The translations under genes were made by a program, and so were the position numbers. DNA of 64,000 nucleotides from contig DCFT01000087.1 of the NCBI GenBank assembly GCA_002319885.1, positions 93,780 through 157,779 on the forward strand, read 5' to 3'. The notes beneath the pieces were generated by a model. The model was not told where the DNA came from and did not search any database. It saw nothing but the letters and a program-made list of their open reading frames with translations. Position 1 is the first letter of the stretch, and every line of letters starts with the position of its first letter. The DNA comes from Bacteroidales bacterium UBA1797. GTDB lineage: Bacteria > Bacteroidota > Bacteroidia > Bacteroidales > VadinHA17. Positions 31,815 through 39,980 of this stretch are shown one piece after another.

Positions 31815-33566
31815 ATGGCAATGCAAATAATTCCGGCTAAACCTCTCAGCCAAAAATGGCTTAAAGCTTCTGTAATAGGAAGTATCTGGGCATCTTTCGA
31901 AATAATCTTCGGAAGCTTTCTGCATAATATGAGGCTCCCTCTTTCAGGAATGCTTCTTTCATTCATAAGTGTCTGGTTATTAATGTCTTTTCTTCAGGTA
32001 TGGAAAGAAAACGGACTCATCTGGAGAGCCGGTATTATATGCGCACTCATGAAGTCAATCTCACCGAGTGCACTAATTCTTGGCCCAATGATTGGCATTT
32101 TCACTGAAGCTTTGCTGATTGAGTTATTCATTTACACTTTTGGTAAGAATCTGATTGGCTATATGACCGGAGGAGCTTTCGCTGTGCTTGCCACTCTCTT
32201 TCATAAAATTGTCAGCCTTCTGATACTTTACGGCTTTGACTTCATAAAAATATTAGCTGATCTTTATTTATTTGCTGTTAAACAGATTGATTTAGAAAAT
32301 GTAAGCCCTGCATTCCTGATTGCATTAATAACATTCATATACATAATTACCGGGATGACAGGAGCTGTAGCCGGTTATCTGACAGGATTAAAATATCTTA
32401 AGCGTAAAAGCTTTTATGGCAATCAGGCTGGTCCTTTACTTGAATCGAAGAATCAGTTTTCCCAACAGACTGTCAATCAAAACTATTCCTTACTTTTTTT
32501 ATTGATCAATCTTCTGTCAATGATAATAATACTGTTTTTAATTAACTCAAGGTATATTATCATTGCCATAATATCTGCATTGATCTATGTGGTTTTTTGT
32601 ATTCTCAAATATAAAAATTCTTTAAAACGGCTAAAGAAGATATCCTTCTGGTTAAGTTTCATGGTTATAACCTTTGCAGCAGCTTTTCTCTGGAATGGAT
32701 TTTCACACGGGGCATTCTTCAGCGTAGATGGTTTAATTATCGGTTTAAAAATGAATGCCCGTGCAATAATTATCGTTATCGGTTTTGCTTCAATAAGCGT
32801 TGAATTGAAAAACCCGGTAATAAGATCTGTCCTTTACCACAGGGGTTTTGCAAATCTTTATCAGTCATTAAATCTTGCATTTTCAGCTTTGCCATTTTTA
32901 CTGTCAAGCCTGTCCAAACCTGTTAATAGCAGGAAAACCATTTCACACATATCTTTTTACAGTATCTTAAATCAGGCAGAAGCTCTCTTTCATATTTTTG
33001 AAAAAGAAAATCTGCTGAAACCAGAGGTTGTGATTATAACCGGAGATATACATCAGGGGAAAACCACCTTTGTTAAAAAAGTCATCTCTGATCTTCAAGA
33101 AAAGAAAACCAGAATTGCCGGCTTCCTTGCTTTCGGAATTGATGAAAATGGGATTCGGTCGGGCTTTAATCTGATTGATATTGAGTCTTTAAAACAGGTT
33201 GAACTTTGCTCAGATAAAAAAGATGAAAACCGAGTAAAGTACGGTAAGTATTATTTTAACGCTGATGCTATTGTATTCGGGAATGAGATCCTAAAAAAGG
33301 ATAATCTCATTGATAAACAACTCATTGTTATAGATGAAGTTGGCCCACTTGAATTAAATGGTCAGGGATGGAGCAGTTCAATTGATAATGTCACCAATGG
33401 AAACATTGTGCCAGAACTCTGGGTTGTGAGAAAAAGCCTTGTAGCGTTAATCAGCAGAAGATGGAGTATCGGTAATGTCTATGTATTCGACATTACCAAT
33501 AGTAGTTTCAAAGAAGTGGAAGATAAGATTTCTGATATAATTACTAATTCAGTTCCTTTGCAATAG
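31815..33566 (+). CDS. ECF-transporter-like membrane region fused to a P-loop NTPase (THEP1-like)
   Basis: 583 residues. The N-terminal part (about 15-200) has five to six helices, like an ECF S component (SGMLLSFISVWLLMSFLQVW, GIFTEALLIELFIYTFGKN). The middle (about 220-380) is hydrophobic and contains MNARAIIIVIGFASISVEL, which looks like an EcfT-type transmembrane protein. The C-terminal domain has Walker A GDIHQGKTT (410-418) and Walker B LIVIDEVGPLEL (503-514), the signature of NTPase_1/THEP1 nucleoside triphosphatases. A fusion of this kind could couple uptake of a small molecule to NTP hydrolysis. Substrate unknown. Its end overlaps the convergent TrxR-fusion gene by 23 bp. Confidence 0.72.
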   Translation: MAMQIIPAKPLSQKWLKASVIGSIWASFEIIFGSFLHNMRLPLSGMLLSFISVWLLMSFLQVWKENGLIWRAGIICALMKSISPSALILGPMIGIFTEALLIELFIYTFGKNLIGYMTGGAFAVLATLFHKIVSLLILYGFDFIKILADLYLFAVKQIDLENVSPAFLIALITFIYIITGMTGAVAGYLTGLKYLKRKSFYGNQAGPLLESKNQFSQQTVNQNYSLLFLLINLLSMIIILFLINSRYIIIAIISALIYVVFCILKYKNSLKRLKKISFWLSFMVITFAAAFLWNGFSHGAFFSVDGLIIGLKMNARAIIIVIGFASISVELKNPVIRSVLYHRGFANLYQSLNLAFSALPFLLSSLSKPVNSRKTISHISFYSILNQAEALFHIFEKENLLKPEVVIITGDIHQGKTTFVKKVISDLQEKKTRIAGFLAFGIDENGIRSGFNLIDIESLKQVELCSDKKDENRVKYGKYYFNADAIVFGNEILKKDNLIDKQLIVIDEVGPLELNGQGWSSSIDNVTNGNIVPELWVVRKSLVALISRRWSIGNVYVFDITNSSFKEVEDKISDIITNSVPLQ

Positions 33567-34812
33567 CCATGGCTGCAATTGTTCCATCAGCCACTGCCGT
33601 TGTGATCTGCCTGTATTTTTTGCTTATAACGTCACCTATTGCATAAATATCAGAGATACTTGTCCGCATATCTTCATCAGATTTTATATATCCCCATTGG
33701 TCAAGTTCCAGCTTATCTTTAAACAATTCTATGTTGGGTCTCATACCAATAAAAATAAATACCCCGTCGCTCACTAATTTAATTCTCTTTCCGTCGATGA
33801 GATTTTCAACCTCAGTAACCATTTTATCTCCGTCTTTATCAAAAGATCGTGGTTCGCTGTTAAAGATGATATTCATTTTCGGATTGGAAAAAATTTTCTC
33901 CTGTGCCTTTTTATTAGCAGTAAATTTATCAAACTGATGCACTATTGTCACCTTACTGGCGAAACGGCTTATGAAATCAGATTCCTCAACAGCTGAGTTC
34001 CCTCCTCCTATGACAACCACTTCTTTATTATCAAAATATTTGGCATCACATGTTGCACAGTATGAAATCCCTTTGCCTTTCAGAGCTTTCTCTCCGGAGG
34101 CTCCTGTGGTGTTTGGAGTTGTTCCAGTGGCAATGACTATTTTTTTTGCCCTTATCGTTTCATATTCATCGATTACTATTTCTTTATTCACAAGATCCAC
34201 TTTTGTAATATCAACAGCAAACTTATATACCGTTCCACACATTTTTGTCTGTTCACTCATATTATGTGACAGCAGATAACCTGCCTGTGGCTCTATAAAT
34301 CCGGGGTAATTCGATACTTCATGAGTTGTTGAAACCTGTCCCCCCGGCAATGCTATGTCAACAAGAACGGTATTGACTTTTGACTGGCAAAGATATAACC
34401 CGGCAGTCAGCCCTCCGGGGCCTGCTCCGAGTATTATAACATCAAATTCCGAAACTGAGGGTTTAATTTGAGCTTTAATCTCCTGTTGTCTTTCATCGGG
34501 CAACATAAGATCAAGATTATGAATAATATCACTCCTTTTTACGCCTCCCGTCAACCTTTCACCAATTTCTTTTCCATCCTTAAAAAACAATAAGGTAGGC
34601 GATGACTTCACTCCCATCTTTTCAGCAAGTTCCCTGTTCTGCTGACGATATATTTTCAGGAATTTAATATCACTTCCATAGATTTTTGAAAGATCCTCAA
34701 ATTTTGAAGCTAATGCTTCACATGGTGGACATTCTGTTGAAAAAAAGTCAAGCACTACTCTGCCCGAATTTAAAACTTCATCACTAAATTCTTTCTCACT
34801 TATTTCTTTCAT
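33544..34812 (-). CDS. Thioredoxin-thioredoxin reductase fusion
   Basis: 422 residues from the ATG at 34812. A thioredoxin domain comes first (about 1-95, redox pair CPPC, Cys28-Cys31, in DFFSTECPPCEAL). A full thioredoxin reductase follows (FAD fold VIILGAGPGGLTAGLYL; redox pair CATC, Cys252-Cys255; ATGTTPN; VIGGGNSAVEE; YAIGDV). The order Trx-TrxR is opposite to the known Mycobacterium leprae TrxR-Trx protein. It lies 4 bp after the radical SAM gene in the same operon, so it may supply electrons to the modified-peptide or methyltransferase steps. Confidence 0.93.
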   Translation of the reverse strand: MKEISEKEFSDEVLNSGRVVLDFFSTECPPCEALASKFEDLSKIYGSDIKFLKIYRQQNRELAEKMGVKSSPTLLFFKDGKEIGERLTGGVKRSDIIHNLDLMLPDERQQEIKAQIKPSVSEFDVIILGAGPGGLTAGLYLCQSKVNTVLVDIALPGGQVSTTHEVSNYPGFIEPQAGYLLSHNMSEQTKMCGTVYKFAVDITKVDLVNKEIVIDEYETIRAKKIVIATGTTPNTTGASGEKALKGKGISYCATCDAKYFDNKEVVVIGGGNSAVEESDFISRFASKVTIVHQFDKFTANKKAQEKIFSNPKMNIIFNSEPRSFDKDGDKMVTEVENLIDGKRIKLVSDGVFIFIGMRPNIELFKDKLELDQWGYIKSDEDMRTSISDIYAIGDVISKKYRQITTAVADGTIAAMAIAKELN

Positions 34813-34816
34813 CGTA

Positions 34817-36193
34817 TTAATTCTGATAGTCTGATATATGAACATTTATATTATTCTGAGCTTTCCCGTTTTCAAAGTATTCAGAAAAACCAAGCTCCAG
34901 TAATTCTGTTATCGGCCTGCAATCGGGAGAGCAAACCGACCCGTTACTATTCTTCGCAACTGAGCCACAGCCGCCACCACAGGCAAGTTGTAAATTACAT
35001 TCTCTGCATTCAGGTATTGCAGTTACATCGCGCGATTCCCACTGGTCGGTTTTTTCCTTGTTAAGGGTTATCAATGGATAGAAACTGCCAAGCGATTCAT
35101 CTGCTTTACCAACTGTTGCAGTGCAGGAATAAATTTGTCCGGTATAATCAAAAGCCCATTCGGTCTTACATGCCGGGCATGAATCAAATAAAGCATCAGG
35201 TAAATTTCCGTTTTCAGAAAGAAATTTAGCAACTGAATAAGCCGGTTTATAAAATTCCTGTATATGTGGATATTGTTTTGTTAATTCAAATATTTTTTCG
35301 AAAAGTGAAACTCTGCTGAATAACTTATCGGGTGACGACTGGCAATGGTGCAGTTCATAATTACGACCTATCTGAGTCTTGAAATATGGACTTTTTGTCC
35401 AACCTTTTTCAATGGCAAAACTTGCCAGATCAGGAAGGTTATCGATATTTTCCTTATCTATCACCATCCTGAGATTTACAGTTATATTGTTTTGCAAACA
35501 TGCATCGATCCCTTTGATAATGACAGAAAAAGTTCCGTTACCATTCTTTAGAAAACGGCGCTTGTCGTGTACTGATTCGGTTCCGTCGAGTGTCACCTGA
35601 ATTTCGCGGATACTCCTGTTCCTGAATATTTCAGTATATGCTTCGAGACTATATCCGTTTGTAACAAAACTTATCTCAAGCTTTTCATCTGATGCTTTGT
35701 CTAACAGATATTTAATAGCCGATTTCTGCTTCGGACTGTTTAACAGAGGTTCACCTCCGAAAACGGTAATATATTTATTGCGGCCAGCAAATTCTTTTTT
35801 AATGTAACTGAAAAATGAATCAATCACTTCATTATTAAGTTCCAATGCAGGATTATTGTATTGATCCTGGTAACAATATGTACATGCAAAATTGCAGCTG
35901 TAATTAGTTACGAAGAAAAGCTGGATCTCATCCTTGCTCCTGGAATCCAGAAAATCGAGATATCTGGTACGGTAGATTTTGTTTTCTTCAGTCTCTTCCG
36001 ATATATAGCCTTTTGAAATCAGTTCCTCCGCAAAAGTATTATCTGTTAACAATTCTCCGCTATTAATTGCTTTCAGTTTGTCCGCATCTTCCTTATTAAG
36101 AATATCAGCATTTCCTGAAAGAAGGTTGACAATGAAATGGTTTTCAGAGTCCCTTATTTTAGAGAAGATATTAAATCTTGAATATTTTAGCAT
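34817..36193 (-). CDS. Radical SAM/SPASM peptide-modifying enzyme
   Basis: 458 residues from the ATG at 36193. An N-terminal ~85-residue domain (KYSRFNIFSKIRDSENHFIV) resembles peptide-binding regions of RiPP maturases. The 4Fe-4S/SAM motif is Cys100-Cys104-Cys107 (YSCNFACTYCYQD), with FGGEPLLN and VTLDGTESVHDKRRF. A SPASM domain with CPACKTEW, YSCTAT, ECRECNLQLACGGGC and CSPDC holds the auxiliary clusters. Such enzymes modify ribosomal peptides or proteins. A 32-residue Cys-containing peptide is coded 105 bp upstream on the same strand, which makes a precursor-maturase pair likely. Confidence 0.88.
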   Translation of the reverse strand: MLKYSRFNIFSKIRDSENHFIVNLLSGNADILNKEDADKLKAINSGELLTDNTFAEELISKGYISEETEENKIYRTRYLDFLDSRSKDEIQLFFVTNYSCNFACTYCYQDQYNNPALELNNEVIDSFFSYIKKEFAGRNKYITVFGGEPLLNSPKQKSAIKYLLDKASDEKLEISFVTNGYSLEAYTEIFRNRSIREIQVTLDGTESVHDKRRFLKNGNGTFSVIIKGIDACLQNNITVNLRMVIDKENIDNLPDLASFAIEKGWTKSPYFKTQIGRNYELHHCQSSPDKLFSRVSLFEKIFELTKQYPHIQEFYKPAYSVAKFLSENGNLPDALFDSCPACKTEWAFDYTGQIYSCTATVGKADESLGSFYPLITLNKEKTDQWESRDVTAIPECRECNLQLACGGGCGSVAKNSNGSVCSPDCRPITELLELGFSEYFENGKAQNNINVHISDYQN

Positions 36194-36297
36194 AATAAAA
36201 TTGTGTTCTGACAGGTTTATGTGAACCGCACATGATTGATTCAGAATTACTTTAATTAGTAGTTCCGGAAGCATCAATCATGCTGGGTTCATAATAA

Positions 36298-36396
36298 TTA
36301 ATCGTGGCAACCGACTATGATCTTAGATGTTTTAGCGCAGCATTGAGCAGGCTTTGCATTTACTCTCACGTCTTTCTTTTTAATCAAACTTTTCAT
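36298..36396 (-). CDS. Candidate 32-residue RiPP precursor peptide
   Basis: A small gene with ATG at 36394-36396 and stop at 36298-36300. It begins with a basic leader-like part (MKSLIKKKDV) and ends PAQCCAKTSKIIVGCHD. The Cys-Cys pair, Thr/Ser residues, the third Cys and the terminal His-Asp give modifiable positions near the C-terminus. It lies between the thioredoxin lipoprotein (12 bp away) and the radical SAM/SPASM enzyme. A tiny frame in this context, basic at the front and cysteine-rich at the end, is the usual form of a radical SAM RiPP precursor. The size makes chance possible, and no modification can be proved from sequence. Confidence 0.6.
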   Translation of the reverse strand: MKSLIKKKDVRVNAKPAQCCAKTSKIIVGCHD

Positions 36397-36408
36397 AATC
36401 ATCAAAAA

Positions 36409-36870
36409 TTACTTGGTTAATAATATTTCATTAATTGTTTTTACTAAAATGTCTTTAGAGATATAACCCAGAGTTACTTTAGGCTGACCTTTAACCGGAA
36501 TATATAATAAAGTAGGAAGATTTGTAATACCCAGACTTTGTGTAAGTTCTTTTTCCTTATCTGTATTAACTCTAAATACGACTATTTTACCCTTATATTC
36601 TTTAGCTACCTCTTCAACCAAAGGGGACAATTGACGGCATGGAGGACACCAGTCGGCATAAAAATCTATAACAGCCGGCATGTTACCTTCATATTTCCAT
36701 GTTTTATCCACATCATAATTATATACTACCTTTTTAAAAGCATCAGCTGTAAGCTGCGACACAGCCTCAGTTCCAGTCGAATCCTTAGCTTCATTCCTGC
36801 TGTTTCCTGAAGTACAGTTCAGAAACATCAGCGGGAAGATAGCCAGGGTAAAGAAAAGTGTCTTTTTCAT
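36409..36870 (-). CDS. Thioredoxin-like lipoprotein
   Basis: 153 residues from the ATG at 36870; the in-frame extension upstream lacks a signal. The front MKKTLFFTLAIFPLMFLNCT is a lipoprotein signal with the lipobox Cys19. The thioredoxin domain (about 60-153) has DFYADWCPPCRQL, Cys75-Cys78, and NLPTLLYIP. It would work outside the inner membrane, for disulfide or oxidised-thiol reduction. It is coded between the ArsM-like methyltransferase and the small peptide, so periplasmic redox chemistry appears to be part of this locus. Confidence 0.88.
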   Translation of the reverse strand: MKKTLFFTLAIFPLMFLNCTSGNSRNEAKDSTGTEAVSQLTADAFKKVVYNYDVDKTWKYEGNMPAVIDFYADWCPPCRQLSPLVEEVAKEYKGKIVVFRVNTDKEKELTQSLGITNLPTLLYIPVKGQPKVTLGYISKDILVKTINEILLTK

Positions 36871-36916
36871 TGTATTCTTTTTTATAATATTAATCGCTTT
36901 AAACACTAATGTTCGT

Positions 36917-37573
36917 TTAATTATTCTGTCCACAGTTACAGGGTCCTGATGGTTTTTTCCCGGCAATTGTCCAGCTTGAAACCATTACCTTCCCCTTCTC
37001 ATAAGGAGCTGATTCTTCAATAATGCGGATTGAGGAAAAACCCGCCATTCTCAATTGTTCAAGATATTCCTCACGTGTAACTGACCCTGCCCAACATTCA
37101 GCAACAGCAACAGGATCGTTTCTATATTCCTCAGGAACAGGATCGGAGGAGTAAATATCACTTACAACAAATCGTCCCCCCTTTTTAAGAATTCTGAATA
37201 CTTCATTCCACACTGCCAGTTTATCTGATGCGTGGTTAATTGTACAATTTGATATGACCAGGTCAGCAACATTATCATCCAGTTTAATTTTTTCAAGTGT
37301 GCTTTGAATGAATTCAGTATTTGTTATCCCCAGGCGATTGGCAGTACTGTTAGCCTTTTGTATCATCCCGTCTGATATATCAATACCGTATGCAAAACCA
37401 TTATTCCCGACATTTTCAGCCAGTCTTAATACATCAGTGCCTCTCCCGCTTCCAAGATCTACGCATATCTCCCCCGGTAAAGCCTCAGAATAGTTTATTG
37501 CCCCACCACAGGAAAGGCAGCATGTTGTTTCTGCCAGTTCGCTGTAACGTTTGTTTATTTCAGTAAAAGTCAT
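36917..37573 (-). CDS. ArsM-like arsenite methyltransferase family protein
   Basis: 218 residues. Motif I is VDLGSGRGTDVLRLAE. The ArsM block is DLVISNCTINHASDKLAVWNE, with Cys110, then LKKGGRFVVSDIY and EYRNDPVAVAECWAGS, with Cys160. These two cysteines match the conserved arsenic-binding pair of ArsM. Extra cysteines are Cys18/Cys19/Cys22 (TTCCLSCGG) and Cys212/Cys214 at the end (GPCNCG). The protein is shorter than classical ArsM (about 240-380 residues). ArsM enzymes need thioredoxin or thiols as reductants; both are in this operon. The substrate could be another thiol- or metal-linked compound. Confidence 0.82.
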   Translation of the reverse strand: MTFTEINKRYSELAETTCCLSCGGAINYSEALPGEICVDLGSGRGTDVLRLAENVGNNGFAYGIDISDGMIQKANSTANRLGITNTEFIQSTLEKIKLDDNVADLVISNCTINHASDKLAVWNEVFRILKKGGRFVVSDIYSSDPVPEEYRNDPVAVAECWAGSVTREEYLEQLRMAGFSSIRIIEESAPYEKGKVMVSSWTIAGKKPSGPCNCGQNN

Positions 37574-37618
37574 TTTATAATTGGTAAAGTGAATGGATAT
37601 TATTTAATATTTTACAGA

Positions 37619-37858
37619 TCAGCATTTTGTACATGGTCCACTTGTTATAAGGTAACCTGCTAATCCTCCAAAAATAATAGTACTGTATGAATGGCTTGTA
37701 ATTATACAGGTGCCGGAGGAACAACCTACAAAATGATAATATAAAAATCCGGCAATGCCTCCGGTTACTACTCCCAAAAATGGTTTCCAGAAATCCCTGG
37801 ATCTTAAAAACTCTTTTATGCTTCTCGGCTTTGTTGAAGTATTACAGTTATTTTCCAT
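37619..37858 (-). CDS. DUF6132-like small membrane protein
   Basis: 79 residues with two membrane segments (about 24-45 and 58-73) and cysteines at both ends: MENNCNTS, FVGCSSGTCIITSHSY and TSGPCTKC. The block FLGVVTGGIAGFLYYHFVGC is typical of DUF6132 in Bacteroidota. It is the first gene of the methyltransferase-radical SAM operon, 45 bp before the ArsM-like gene. The function is not known; the cysteines may bind metal or form disulfides. Confidence 0.78.
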   Translation of the reverse strand: MENNCNTSTKPRSIKEFLRSRDFWKPFLGVVTGGIAGFLYYHFVGCSSGTCIITSHSYSTIIFGGLAGYLITSGPCTKC

Positions 37859-37859
37859 T

Positions 37860-37902
37860 TATATACGTATATATCTATTTAAATAATTTCGGTGCAAATA
37901 TA
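37860..37902 (-). promoter_or_regulatory. Possible promoter and palindrome before the DUF6132 operon
   Basis: On the minus strand TATATTTG (37902-37895) is a full -7 match. The 14-bp palindrome TATATACGTATATA (37860-37873) lies directly before the ATG. No good -33 element is found. A small AT-rich operator or leader is possible. Confidence 0.4.
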
Positions 37903-37991
37903 AATACAAAATTGAATAAATCGTAATGATATCACTTGAATCTTTTTAATATCACTATTTTAATTTACCTTTGCAGCAAAACAAATTGAAA

Positions 37992-38426
37992 ATGAATGCC
38001 ATTTTCAAAAAAGAACTAAGTTCAGACCAGCTTAAAGAACTGTTCCAAAATGATGATAAATGCCTTGAATTCCTTGCGGACCTAAAGGAGAGTGAGGGAT
38101 TTATATGCCGGAAATGTGGCAACACTAACTATTGTTCTGGCAAATCTCCTCATTCAAGACGTTGTACAAAGTGCAAAACAGAAGAATCTGCAACAACCGG
38201 TACCATTTTTCATAACTGTAAGTTCCCTGTATCCAAGGCATTTTACATTGCTTACAATGTATGTAAAGGCAAAGAAGATCTTTCGTCTTATGAATTTGCC
38301 CGTCGTTTGTCTTTAAGGCAGATGACATGTTGGAATTTTAAAACAAAAATCCAACATGCTCTGCAACAAATGGACACTCTCAGCGATGGTGAAAAGTTAT
38401 CCATCAATAAAATATTAACAAGCTGA
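37992..38426 (+). CDS. IS1595-type transposase zinc-ribbon stub
   Basis: 144 residues from the ATG at 37992. It matches the N-terminal zinc-ribbon and helical part of IS1595-like transposases: EGFICRKCGNTNYC, RRCTKCKTEESATTGTIFHNCKFP, YIAYNVCKGKEDLSSYEFARRL. The catalytic DDE domain is absent and the next gene starts 35 bp later on the other strand. No terminal inverted repeats were seen. It has its own -7 box (TACCTTTG, 37966-37973). It may be a domesticated or broken element. Confidence 0.72.
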   Translation: MNAIFKKELSSDQLKELFQNDDKCLEFLADLKESEGFICRKCGNTNYCSGKSPHSRRCTKCKTEESATTGTIFHNCKFPVSKAFYIAYNVCKGKEDLSSYEFARRLSLRQMTCWNFKTKIQHALQQMDTLSDGEKLSINKILTS

Positions 38427-38460
38427 GATTATCTAAAACATCTTCTTTATTAGTTTGCCA

Positions 38461-38664
38461 TTATTCCTTTTTCTTTGTGCTTATGGAGAATGGAAAATAA
38501 AGCGGACAGAAACTTAAAATACTTGTGACTACAAAAATTGCAGACAACGCAAGCAATACAATGGCCAGTACTCCTGATATTACGTGTGTAAAATAAAGTA
38601 CAACAACCACGACAGCAACCAGTAGTCTGATCACTTTGTCAACTGTTCCCATGTTTTTTTTCAT
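38461..38664 (-). CDS. DUF2892 (YgaP-like) membrane protein
   Basis: 67 residues with one long hydrophobic hairpin (about 10-58): MGTVDKVIRLLVAVVVVVLY, then GVLAIVLLALSAIFVVTSIL and SFCPLYFPF. This is the transmembrane DUF2892 domain that often accompanies rhodanese or thioredoxin-type sulfur proteins. It is on the same strand as the thioredoxin gene 111 bp upstream. The function of the domain alone is unknown. Confidence 0.82.
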   Translation of the reverse strand: MKKNMGTVDKVIRLLVAVVVVVLYFTHVISGVLAIVLLALSAIFVVTSILSFCPLYFPFSISTKKKE

Positions 38665-38775
38665 TTTTGATTTTTTAAAATTTATAAATTAAATTAGAGA
38701 TTCCTGATTATAATAATTGCACTATTACCTGATTTTAGTATCCTATTATTTCACCATACTCCGTTTGTGCTTCAT

Positions 38776-39078
38776 TCAATGTGAAAGAGGCGTTAAGATT
38801 TCATATAATTGACTTTTACTGGCCACTCCCGATTGTCTCCAGACCGGTTTCCCCTCTTTAAATATTATCAGAGTAGGAACACTTTGAATATTATATCGCA
38901 TAGCTATTTGGTTGTTCTGGTCAACATCAATCTTTATAACTTTCACATTATCACCAAGCTTGGCAGCAACTTCTTTTAGAATAGGTGTCTGCATTTTACA
39001 TGGGGCACACCATACTGCATGAAAATCAACAATTACAGGTTTGTTATCACTTATTATCGATTCAAAATTTCCTTTCAT
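38776..39078 (-). CDS. Thioredoxin
   Basis: 100 residues: VIVDFHAVWCAPCKMQTPIL with the redox pair CAPC, VKVIKIDVDQNNQIAMRYNI, and the cis-Pro loop SVPTLIIFKEGKPVWRQSG. There is no signal peptide, so it is cytoplasmic. It is divergent from the second Crp/Fnr gene. This is the fourth thioredoxin-fold gene in the 33-39 kb interval if the lipoprotein and the TrxR-linked domain are counted, which shows a strong thiol-redox theme. Confidence 0.94.
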   Translation of the reverse strand: MKGNFESIISDNKPVIVDFHAVWCAPCKMQTPILKEVAAKLGDNVKVIKIDVDQNNQIAMRYNIQSVPTLIIFKEGKPVWRQSGVASKSQLYEILTPLSH

Positions 39079-39249
39079 TATAACCTCCCAATCCTGATAT
39101 ATAATCTATTACTAAATTATTCCCGCTAATTATTAAAACATAAACTCATTGTGCAAAAATAGCTTATAATGAGTCATAAAAAGGAAAATTGATTGTACAG
39201 CATGACAAGTAACAGATTGAATAAGGACAACTTTTTTCTTGATTTAAGT

Positions 39250-39257
39250 TAACTTTG
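39250..39257 (+). promoter_or_regulatory. -7 box TAACTTTG before the second Crp/Fnr gene
   Basis: An exact TAnnTTTG match 24 bp before the ATG at 39282. No matching -33 TTTG is seen. Confidence 0.45.
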
Positions 39258-39281
39258 CATCTTTTAATGAATATTGATACC

Positions 39282-39977
39282 ATGAAAACCATTCTAGAAA
39301 CTGATAGTGATTTTATTTGTGATATCCAGGCTCCATGCTTTCAGATGCTTTCTCCGGAAGAAGCTGAACTGGTGAGGGCAAGCAAAACCCAGGTACTTTT
39401 CCGGAAAGATGATAATCTGACAAAACAGGGAGCATTTGCTTCATATGTATTATTTATGATTGATGGTCTGGCAAAACAATATCTTGAGGGTGATGTAACA
39501 AAGAGCTACAATCTGAGAATAATAAGGCAGGGTGAATTTGTCGGGCTTTCAGCAGTATTTTCTGAAAATACCTTTAACTATTCTTCAGTTGCTCTTACAG
39601 ATTGCCATGTATTCCTGGTTGAAAAAGAAGCTATTTCCAAAGTTGTCAAAAAGAATGGGATGTTCGGATTCAGTATTATAAAAAGATATTGCGAACAAAA
39701 TACCAACCTGATTAACACCGTCCGTAACCTGATGTACAAGCAGATGAATGGACGGATGGCCGACACTTTGTTATATATCGACAGTTTAAAAGCAGAAAAG
39801 GCTGAAATATTTCAACTTCTCTCCAGGAAGGACCTCGCCGATTTTGCAGGGATTTCAACTGAAAGTGCCGTCAAACTTCTCAAGATATTTGAGAAAGACG
39901 GATTGATCAAACTGCATGAAAAGGATATAAAAATAGTTAAACACGACGCCTTAGTGGAGATAAGCCGTAAAGGGTGA
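39282..39977 (+). CDS. Crp/Fnr-family transcription regulator, second copy
   Basis: 231 residues from the ATG at 39282 (an ATG at 39267 is possible). The beta-roll sensor is about 25-135 (KDDNLTKQGAFASYVLFMIDG). The dimer helix contains YCEQNTNLINTVRNLMYK. The HTH region is LLSRKDLADFAGISTESAVK. Cys14 and Cys22 are at the front (FICDIQAPCF), but no FNR-like cluster pattern is clear. Its start overlaps a perfect -7 box context. It may control the divergent thioredoxin/DUF2892 pair. No TGTGA-N6-TCACA site was found beside it. Confidence 0.9.
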   Translation: MKTILETDSDFICDIQAPCFQMLSPEEAELVRASKTQVLFRKDDNLTKQGAFASYVLFMIDGLAKQYLEGDVTKSYNLRIIRQGEFVGLSAVFSENTFNYSSVALTDCHVFLVEKEAISKVVKKNGMFGFSIIKRYCEQNTNLINTVRNLMYKQMNGRMADTLLYIDSLKAEKAEIFQLLSRKDLADFAGISTESAVKLLKIFEKDGLIKLHEKDIKIVKHDALVEISRKG

Positions 39978-39980
39978 TAT

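Noticed and set aside
36917..37573. Arsenosugar pathway (ArsM/ArsS)
   Set aside because: The nearby radical SAM enzyme is SPASM-type with peptide-maturase features, not the shorter ArsS; no other arsenosugar genes were seen.
39147..39177. ACTCATT/AATGAGT inverted repeat before the second Crp gene
   Set aside because: Only 7-bp arms with a 17-bp spacer in AT-rich DNA; no match to any known site form.
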